Positions 5,919 through 11,034 of a DNA stretch of 11,034 nucleotides are shown piece after piece (within the stretch, counting starts at the first letter, position 1; each line of letters opens with the position of its first letter). The position numbers were made by a program, and so were the translations under genes. Location: assembly GCA_021107695.1 (NCBI GenBank), contig JAIOSI010000209.1, positions 1-11,034 on the forward strand. The letters are read 5' to 3'. The DNA is from a bacterium (GTDB taxonomy: Bacteria; RBG-13-66-14). The notes beneath the pieces were generated by a model. That model did no database searches. It was not told where the DNA came from and saw only the letters and a list, made by a program, of their open reading frames with translations.

Positions 5919-7004
5919 TTGAACAGTTTTACCATCGGTGTTGAAGAGGAGTTTGGACTGGTTGACCCTGCCACTGGTCGGCTGGTTCCGGCGATTGAGG
6001 CGGTGCTGGCGTCGCTCTCGGTGAAAGAACGAAAACTGATCAAGCCCGACGTTCATCAGGCGACCCTGGAGATCGCCACCGGAGTCTGCGCCAACCTTGA
6101 CGAGGTGAAAGTGGAGCTGCTCCAGCTGCGCCGACGCGCCGACCGGGCGGCGCAGCGGGCGGGAGTGCGGATCTTCCCGGCGGCGATTCACCCCCACAAT
6201 CGCTGGCGGGAACAGCCTCTGGTGGACAATCCCCGCTACCATCGCCTTGCCGAACATCAGGGCGAGAAGTGGCTGCGCTGCCTCTTCTGGGGACTGCACG
6301 TGCATCTGGGGGTTCCCGACGAAGCCGAGCGGGTGCGGATCGCCAACGGACTGCGTCCCTTCCTGCCGCTGTTCATCGCCTTTGCCGCCAATTCTCCCTA
6401 CTGGGAGGGCAGGCGGGACACTGCCGCCGATGCCCGACTGCGGCTCTACTCCCAGCTAGAGACGGTAAACGCGCCGCCGAAGCTGGAGGACTTTGCCGAT
6501 GTTGACCGCCACATCGCCTGCCTTGCCGACGAAGGTGCCGCCGTCATCAAGGACCTCTACTGGGACATCCGTCCCCGCCGGGTGCTGCCCACCGTAGAGA
6601 TTCGGGTCTGCGATATGCAGACCACGGTGGAGGATTCCCTCGCCCTGGTCGGGCTAATCCTTTTGGCAGCGGGAGCGGTGCGCCACGCCGAGGCAACGCT
6701 CACCGCCACAGAAGAAGAGATTTACGCCAACCGTGCGGCGGCGATTCAGGACGGACTCAACGCCACCATCAGCCTCAACGGTGAGTGGCTCACAATCCAG
6801 AACGCCCTGCTGCGGTTCCTGGATGATTCAACTACCCTCGTGGAACGCTTTGGGCTGGAATCAATTCTGGCTCGGATTCGTAAGCGAGCTGTGGCTTTCT
6901 TTTCCGCTGGCCGGCGTTATCAACAACTACTCGAGGAAGCCGCTGGCGACGAAGCCCGGCTGGTCAGCCATCTCTGCGGATTGTTACTTCGTGAAGAGCA
7001 ATAA
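5919..7004 (+). CDS. Carboxylate-amine ligase, glutamate-cysteine ligase type 2 family (YbdK-like)
   Basis: The 361-residue protein belongs to the GCS2/YbdK family, in which an ATP-grasp-like fold joins a carboxylate (usually glutamate) to an amine. E. coli YbdK has only weak glutamate-cysteine ligase activity, so the true substrate here is open. Signatures are TIGVEEEFGLVDP (5-17), QATLEIATGVC (47-57), the metal/ATP motif GLHVHLGV (125-132), SPYWEGRRDT (159-168), and DIRPRRVLPTVEIRVCDMQT (216-235). Length is close to the usual 370. The start is TTG at 5919. The frame has a stop at 5901 and no ATG or GTG before the conserved TIGVEEEF, which begins at residue 5. GAGG (5911-5914) precedes it. 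Its TAA stop directly abuts the permease ATG, so the two form one operon. Confidence 0.88.
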   Translation: MNSFTIGVEEEFGLVDPATGRLVPAIEAVLASLSVKERKLIKPDVHQATLEIATGVCANLDEVKVELLQLRRRADRAAQRAGVRIFPAAIHPHNRWREQPLVDNPRYHRLAEHQGEKWLRCLFWGLHVHLGVPDEAERVRIANGLRPFLPLFIAFAANSPYWEGRRDTAADARLRLYSQLETVNAPPKLEDFADVDRHIACLADEGAAVIKDLYWDIRPRRVLPTVEIRVCDMQTTVEDSLALVGLILLAAGAVRHAEATLTATEEEIYANRAAAIQDGLNATISLNGEWLTIQNALLRFLDDSTTLVERFGLESILARIRKRAVAFFSAGRRYQQLLEEAAGDEARLVSHLCGLLLREEQ

Positions 7005-8273
7005 ATGAAAAAGAAGAAAACCAATATCTTCGTTTTGATTGTAGGCTCCTTTCGCGAGGCGTGGCGCATCGCCACCTCCGCCATTCGCGCCAACAAGCTG
7101 CGCAGCGTCCTTACCGTGCTGGGTATCGTCATCGGCGTGATGACGATCATCACCCTGGTGAGCCTGATAGAGGGACTCTCCAACAGCATCACCGAGCAGA
7201 TCGGCTCCCTCGGCTCCAACTACCTCTACATCAGCAAAAGCCCGGCGGTGCAGTTTGGTCAGCCCAATCCGGAGCATCGTTTCCGCAAAGACCTGACCGT
7301 GGAGGATGCCATCGCCATTGAGGAACACTGCCCCGATGTGGCAGTCGCCAGCCCAATCCTCTTCGACACCGCCCGGCTCTCCTACGGCGGCAACTCTACC
7401 GGCATGCAGCAGATCATCGCCGGCGACGAAGACCTTAGCCAGATCAATTCCTTCTCCGTTGCTCACGGGCGCGACCTTACCGCCGGAGACATCGAGGCCC
7501 GGCGGCGGGTTACCGTCATCGGTGCCGACATCGTTGACGCCCTCTTCGGCAACTCCGACCCCCTGGGGAAGGAGATCCGCCTCGGTCGCCACAAGTTCAA
7601 GGTCATCGGGGTGCTGGAGCGGCGCGGCGAGTTCTTTGGTCAGAGCCAGGACAACATCATCGCCATTCCCTATACCACCTTCCTCTCCACCTTTCAAACC
7701 GTCAGCTATGGAGGTGCCAGCGTCTGGATTAACGCCATCAGCACCTCCCCCGCCACTGTCTTCAAGGCTGCCAACCAGATCGAAGCCCTCCTGCGCCGCC
7801 GACGCGGTGTTATGCCCGGCGACGAAAACGACTTTGAAATCGCTACTCAGGGTGGACTGCTCGAAATCTTCGATAACATCACCGCCGTCATCTACGCGAT
7901 TATGATCGGTGTCGCCTCGGTCTCCCTCTTGGTCGGCGGAATCGGCATCATGAACATCATGCTCGTCGCCGTCTCCGAGCGCACCCGGGAGATCGGAGTC
8001 CGCAAGGCCCTCGGCGCGCGACGAAACGACATCATGAGCCAGTTCATCATCGAGGCACTGCTGCTCACATTTTTCGGCGGTCTCATCGGCGTTGCCCTGG
8101 GCTGGGGACTCGCCGCCCTCCTCGCCGGAGCAATGGAGCTGCCCAACGCCATAACATGGTGGTCCGTCGCCCTCGGACTCGGCTTCTCCGTAATCGTCGG
8201 ACTCTTCTTCGGCACCTTCCCCGCCTCACGAGCCGCCAGCCTCGACCCCATCGAAGCCCTCCGCTACGAATAA
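7005..8273 (+). CDS. ABC transporter permease, MacB/FtsX type
   Basis: The 422-residue permease has the MacB plan. A basic N-terminus (MKKKKT) and amphipathic segment lead into TM1 (about 33-55, LRSVLTVLGIVIGVMTIITL). A large extracytoplasmic domain (about 57-290) follows, then an FtsX domain with TMs near 296-322, 345-372 and 383-405. Typical motifs are GGIGIMNIMLVAVSERTREI, GVRKALGAR and, at the end, FPASRAASLDPIEALRYE. MacB-type permeases use ATP hydrolysis for mechanical export of peptides, toxins or lipoproteins rather than for import. No ATPase or periplasmic adaptor gene lies nearby, and the ATPase domain is not fused, so partners must be encoded elsewhere. ATG 7005 follows the ligase stop with no gap. 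The weak GAAGAG (6993-6998) lies within the ligase gene. Confidence 0.92.
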   Translation: MKKKKTNIFVLIVGSFREAWRIATSAIRANKLRSVLTVLGIVIGVMTIITLVSLIEGLSNSITEQIGSLGSNYLYISKSPAVQFGQPNPEHRFRKDLTVEDAIAIEEHCPDVAVASPILFDTARLSYGGNSTGMQQIIAGDEDLSQINSFSVAHGRDLTAGDIEARRRVTVIGADIVDALFGNSDPLGKEIRLGRHKFKVIGVLERRGEFFGQSQDNIIAIPYTTFLSTFQTVSYGGASVWINAISTSPATVFKAANQIEALLRRRRGVMPGDENDFEIATQGGLLEIFDNITAVIYAIMIGVASVSLLVGGIGIMNIMLVAVSERTREIGVRKALGARRNDIMSQFIIEALLLTFFGGLIGVALGWGLAALLAGAMELPNAITWWSVALGLGFSVIVGLFFGTFPASRAASLDPIEALRYE

Positions 8274-8599
8274 TTTAGCCTCGCGGCTATAAGTTTTGGT
8301 TGGATCATGTTGACGCCCACGGATACGCTCCCGCTGGTCGCTTCCTTTTCACCTGAGTTCCCATTAGCAACGCGGTGCGTTGCATCACAAACTCGCGGCT
8401 ATTCATACTCGCTGGATTACGTCTATTCCCACGGATACGCTCCCGCTGGTCGCTGCAACTTCCCAGACTAGTGCTGCGAATAGTAGCTTGAAGCTGCACA
8501 CAGGACTGGGCTTCGCCCAGAACACCTTGAGGTCGTCCGCTCCCGCTGGTCGCTACAACTTCCCAGAATCATAGCAGAAGCAGGCATTTTACCTATACC
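8274..8599. repeat. Cluster of hairpin modules between the permease and lipoprotein genes
   Basis: No gene is visible. The modules in order are: TCGCGGCTA (8281-8289); a 27-nt unit ending in CGCTCCCGCTGGTCGCT (8316-8342); a B module (8367-8389); TCGCGGCTA (8393-8401); a second exact copy of the 27-nt unit (8428-8454); an A module variant (8483-8497); CACA; CTGGGCTTCGCCCAG (8506-8520); and CGCTCCCGCTGGTCGCT again (8538-8554). An open frame at 8380-8574 consists entirely of these modules and is not taken as a gene. Confidence 0.9.
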
Positions 8600-8628
8600 T
8601 TGACCACAGCTTACACCGCTGCTAGACT
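8600..8628 (+). promoter_or_regulatory. Predicted housekeeping promoter of the lipoprotein gene
   Basis: A -35 TTGACC (8600-8605) and a -10 TAGACT (8623-8628) are separated by 17 bp. Transcription would start near 8635, leaving a 60-nt AT-rich leader before the ribosome-binding site. Confidence 0.65.
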
Positions 8629-8696
8629 GGCGCAGTTGAACATAGATGATAGTGTTATTGATGTGATTTTAGAGTGTTCGATAAGGGAGGCAGACA

Positions 8697-9308
8697 ATGG
8701 GACGGATATTACTGTTGGTACTGATTGTATTCATGTTCATTTTAGGTGTTGCTTGTAGTCCGGCATCGCCTGATGTTTATGAACGTCCAACGGATTGGTA
8801 CTCGCCAATCAACCCAAAGATCGCTTTGCAGAACCTGGAGTGGTGTTACGACAACGCTGCATACTACGATAAATACGAGACACTGATCCACGATGATTTT
8901 ATCTTCTACTTCTCGGAACATGATAGGGATAACGGCTTACCTGCTACCTATAGCAAGGTAGAGGAGCTGCAATTTACCCAAGCTCTCTTTGAGAACAACG
9001 GGATTGGGGCAGAGAACATCGACCTAACGCTCTCCATACCAGCGGACTATCTACCACCAGCCGACGATGAAGCAATCGACAAGATCAGCCATGTACCCTA
9101 CGACCTTTCCGTTACCCTTGACCATATTCAAGTTACCTACCACGCTCAGCACACCGCCAGCTTCGAGCTAACCCGACAGGACGACGCTGACACCGATGAA
9201 GCCCGCTGGTGGATTAGCAAGTGGTGGGATGAGTACAACGATTCACGTTCTTCGGGCTATCTGGGTGCTGTTGAAGAGGTTACCTGGGGACAGATAAAAG
9301 CCCTGTAA
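8697..9308 (+). CDS. Small probable lipoprotein of unknown function
   Basis: The 203-residue product begins with a 19-residue hydrophobic signal ending GVA-Cys20, which suggests processing by signal peptidase II and lipid anchoring. Gly at -3 is atypical for a lipobox, so this is probable rather than certain. The mature part is acidic and rich in Tyr, Trp and Asp. The pattern ALQNLEWCYDNAAYYDKYE (43-61), then HDDFIFYF (65-72), with an aromatic C-terminal segment RWWISKWWDEY, recalls small NTF2/SnoaL-like lipoproteins, but I cannot place it in a named family. ATG 8697 has a strong GGGAGG (8685-8690) 6 nt upstream. Its codons are visibly less GC-rich than those of its neighbours, so transfer or different selection is possible. 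It is a single-gene unit, convergent with ptsN. Confidence 0.8.
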   Translation: MGRILLLVLIVFMFILGVACSPASPDVYERPTDWYSPINPKIALQNLEWCYDNAAYYDKYETLIHDDFIFYFSEHDRDNGLPATYSKVEELQFTQALFENNGIGAENIDLTLSIPADYLPPADDEAIDKISHVPYDLSVTLDHIQVTYHAQHTASFELTRQDDADTDEARWWISKWWDEYNDSRSSGYLGAVEEVTWGQIKAL

Positions 9309-9341
9309 ACCGCAAAGTGGTGATACCGATTTCAACTTCAC

Positions 9342-9368
9342 GGGGTCGACCTAAAGGTCGGCCCCTAC
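9342..9368. repeat. GTAGGGGC-family hairpin after the lipoprotein gene
   Basis: GGGGTCGACC (9342-9351), loop TAAA, GGTCGGCCCC (9356-9365), then TAC. This is a 10-bp stem with one T-G pair and no T-run. It is nearly the same as 5715-5740. Confidence 0.75.
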
Positions 9369-9396
9369 ATAAGCCCCACAGATGAAGACAGGATAG

Positions 9397-9435
9397 AAAA
9401 GGGGCGGACACCAATCGATTAGATTAGGTCCGCCC
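9397..9435 (-). terminator. Probable intrinsic terminator of ptsN, from a repeat hairpin
   Basis: On the minus strand GGGCGGAC (9435-9428) pairs with GTCCGCCC (9409-9402) around an 18-nt loop, followed by C and TTTT (9400-9397). It is 24 nt past the ptsN stop. The stem is the same as in the repeat at 3671-3692. The long loop and short T-run keep confidence moderate. Confidence 0.5.
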
Positions 9436-9458
9436 TTAGATGACCGTGCTAAGGAACT

Positions 9459-9926
9459 CTAGCTCAGCGTTTCCTCAGCCTTCTTGAAGAGATCCAGAAT
9501 ATCCTCAGCACTCTGCGCCGCCAAAAGGTCTTTGCGGAAGTGCGCATCCTTGACCATCCGCGACAGACGAGCCAGAGCGCGGAGGTGGCTGGTGTCGTTC
9601 TCGGCACAGAGCAGGAAGAGCAGGTTCGAGGGTTTGCCGTCCATGCTGTCGAACTCCAGCCCGCCCTTCTTGCGACCAAAGACGATCTCCACACCTTCAA
9701 GAATGTGCGGCTGACCGTGGCGCGGGTGCGGAATGGCGATGCCGTTCTCCAGCCCGGTGGTGCAAAGCTCTTCACGAGCCGTAACGGCATCAATCAGCTC
9801 GTCGGCGGCTTCGATCTTTTTACTTTTGACCAACTGCTCGACCAGCTCGGCAATCGCCTCGGTTTTGCTCGTTGCCTTGAGGTCAAGAATGATGTTTTCT
9901 TCGGCGAGGTATTTGCTGATGTTCAT
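9459..9926 (-). CDS. ptsN: PTS EIIA domain protein, nitrogen-regulatory (PtsN-like)
   Basis: The 155-residue protein is a single fructose/mannitol-type EIIA domain. It opens MNISKYLAEENIILDLKATS, as PtsN proteins do. The phospho-acceptor is His67 in GIAIPHPRHG (62-71), and the usual TTGLENG (56-62) precedes it. PtsN receives phosphate from NPr and in other bacteria regulates potassium transport, sensor kinases and metabolism rather than carrying sugar. No EIIB/EIIC domains and no rpoN, hpf or rapZ neighbours are present, so the context does not confirm the role. A single-domain sugar EIIA remains possible. ATG at 9926-9924 is preceded by AAGGAG (9937-9932), an excellent site. The methyltransferase gene lies 134 bp upstream on the same strand and may share a transcript. 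Confidence 0.88.
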   Translation of the reverse strand: MNISKYLAEENIILDLKATSKTEAIAELVEQLVKSKKIEAADELIDAVTAREELCTTGLENGIAIPHPRHGQPHILEGVEIVFGRKKGGLEFDSMDGKPSNLLFLLCAENDTSHLRALARLSRMVKDAHFRKDLLAAQSAEDILDLFKKAEETLS

Positions 9927-10060
9927 CTAAGCTCCTTTAACAGTTCAGCGCTTTCAGGTCTGCCCCATTCCCACCGGGCAAATTTTTGCTAAACGGGGTG
10001 TTTTCCATCGACTATTTAATCAACGGTCAGTTCTTCGTTTTCAGTATCTTGGAGATTTCT

Positions 10061-10819
10061 CTATTGTTCCTCTGGCAAGTGCATAAGCCGCCAGGTCATT
10101 TCGATCTCGAATCGCGCAGGACCATCCCAGTCCGCGGCAGCTTTATCCAGCTTGTGGTCGTAGAGGTCGCGCAATCCGGTCATCGCTGCCTGATACGCCA
10201 GGCTGACCGACTCCTTCGGAGCCTCGCCCTGGTCGAGTTGCTCCAGCACCCGTCCGGCAGGATGGCGATCTTTAGTCCAGCCCGCCGCCAGTCCACGCTG
10301 ATAGAGCCGCTGCTCAAGCTCGCCTTTGGCATTGCCAAACCACCAGCTTGGATAGACGACCAGTGTCATCCCCAGGGGTTTGATGTATCGAGCCATGAAG
10401 GAGAGGTCGAGGAGATTGTCTCGGCGTAGTCCGTCGTAGGAGGCGACCAGATGTGCCTGAGAGCGAGAGACCATGTGAAGGCTATCGCTCAGATCGGCTA
10501 TCTCTGGCAGGCTTCCGTGATAGATAACGGCGTTTTTCAGCCCCTGAGCATCCAGCAGCCCCACCGCCACAATAGAGAGGGTCTGGGAACGTTCCATCGC
10601 CAGAACCCGCTCAAAGCGTCGCGCCAGGGCGGCGGTGAAGAAGCCCATCCCGCAGCCGATCTCCAGAGCCGTTCCCTGAAAGGGTGTTGTGCCGAGAACC
10701 TCGCGACAAAAATCCTCGCGCTTGCTCAGGTCATCGACCAGTTGTTGCGCGCCGAAGCGGCTGGTTATGCTGTTGGCATAGTCCAGACCGAGCAACGATG
10801 ATGAGGCTAACGATTCCAT
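10061..10819 (-). CDS. Class I SAM-dependent methyltransferase, substrate unknown
   Basis: The 252-residue product has the Rossmann-fold methyltransferase core. Motif I is LEIGCGMGFF (52-61), followed by the acidic residue at the end of strand 2, Glu76 in VLAMERS. Next come HGSLPEI (101-107) and the later strand MTLVVYPSWWF (151-161). The C-terminal third (about 165-252) is basic and acidic in alternation, has no motif I recognise, and may select the substrate. No DPPY or NPPF motif is present, so an amino-methylating DNA or protein enzyme is unlikely; small-molecule or lipid substrates are more plausible. ATG at 10819-10817 has only a weak GAAAG (10830-10826) upstream, so the start is less certain than most here. 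It is probably the first gene of a unit with ptsN. Confidence 0.82.
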   Translation of the reverse strand: MESLASSSLLGLDYANSITSRFGAQQLVDDLSKREDFCREVLGTTPFQGTALEIGCGMGFFTAALARRFERVLAMERSQTLSIVAVGLLDAQGLKNAVIYHGSLPEIADLSDSLHMVSRSQAHLVASYDGLRRDNLLDLSFMARYIKPLGMTLVVYPSWWFGNAKGELEQRLYQRGLAAGWTKDRHPAGRVLEQLDQGEAPKESVSLAYQAAMTGLRDLYDHKLDKAAADWDGPARFEIEMTWRLMHLPEEQ

Positions 10820-10846
10820 AAAACACTTTCATTCATCCCGTAGCGT

Positions 10847-10875
10847 ATTCTATAACAATCGGCGGTGAATGGAAA
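10847..10875 (-). promoter_or_regulatory. Predicted promoter of the methyltransferase gene
   Basis: On the minus strand a -35 TTTCCA (10875-10870) and a -10 TAGAAT (10852-10847) are 17 bp apart. Transcription would start near 10840, about 20 nt before the start codon. Confidence 0.45.
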
Positions 10876-10883
10876 CCGCTAAG

Positions 10884-11034
10884 GCAGCGCGGTGCGTTGC
10901 TGGTTGCCAGTCCGTCTTAGCTGACACAAACGCGGATGTGATGGTTATTAGTCTAGTTGTGTGGTCGCGTAAGTGTGATCCAACGCACCGCGTTGGTGGC
11001 TACAGGCAGTCCGTCTTAGCTGACACAAACGCGG
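10884..11034. repeat. Hairpin modules with two exact 28-nt direct repeats at the window edge
   Basis: Bases 10908-10935 (beginning CAGTCCGTCTTAGCTG) recur exactly at 11007-11034, 99 bp further on, and the second copy ends at the window edge. Each copy follows a B-type hairpin: GCAGCGC-GGT-GCGTTGC (10884-10900) and CCAACGC-ACC-GCGTTGG (10980-10996). A tandem array may continue outside the window. No gene is visible here. Confidence 0.85.

Noticed and set aside
6984..7697. Long antisense frame (237 codons, minus) opposite the permease gene
   Set aside because: It is a shadow of the GC-rich permease reading frame, with no recognisable domain and no start signals.
8380..8574. Open frame of 64 codons in the 8.3-8.6 kb spacer
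   Set aside because: It is made entirely of the A, B, CTGGGC and CGCTCCCGCTGGTCGCT modules and has no ribosome-binding site.
10908..11034. CRISPR array at the right edge
   Set aside because: The repeat length (28 nt) would fit, but the interval is 71 nt, only two copies are seen, the interval contains a dispersed hairpin module, and there are no cas genes.

Overview
The window looks like the chromosome of a GC-rich bacterium with a Gram-negative-type gene set. It has the MEP isoprenoid enzyme Dxr, a nitrogen-type PTS EIIA (PtsN), a probable lipoprotein and a MacB-like permease. Initiation at GTG and TTG is common. No gene fixes the phylum. The unusual density of intergenic repeats would fit an uncultivated lineage known from metagenomes, but that is a guess. 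No phage, plasmid, transposase or CRISPR genes are visible.

Layout. Positions 3-3578 (+): the 3' part of dxr, an unrecognised six-helix membrane protein, and an overlapping pair encoding the T (membrane) and A (ATPase) components of an energy-coupling factor (ECF) vitamin/metal importer. Positions 3823-4995 (+): a promoter, a stand-alone cyclic-nucleotide-binding-domain protein, and a small COG2426-type membrane protein. Positions 4996-5918: a 0.9 kb gene-poor stretch full of repeats, holding a tRNA-Pro(CGG) with its own promoter and a strong terminator. Positions 5838-8273 (+): a promoter, then a YbdK-type carboxylate-amine ligase whose stop codon abuts the start of a MacB/FtsX-type permease. 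Positions 8274-8696: another repeat cluster, ending in a good promoter for a short probable lipoprotein (8697-9308, +). Positions 9397-10875 (-): ptsN and a SAM-dependent methyltransferase, convergent with the lipoprotein gene. The right edge lies inside more repeats.

The genes do not form one pathway. They read as short, mostly independent transcription units separated by repeat-filled spacers. The tightest functional couplings are ecfT-ecfA (19 nt overlap) and ligase-permease (no gap).

The most striking thing is in the spacers. They are built from a small set of short hairpin modules joined in different combinations, often through a CACA linker. A second family has a constant GTAGGGGC...GCCCCTAC frame around interchangeable self-complementary cores. 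Several copies differ by paired changes that keep the stem, which argues for selection on, or copying through, the folded form. Some copies sit inside transcription terminators, one pair forms an exact 32-nt inverted repeat around the tRNA-Pro gene, and several start right at stop codons.
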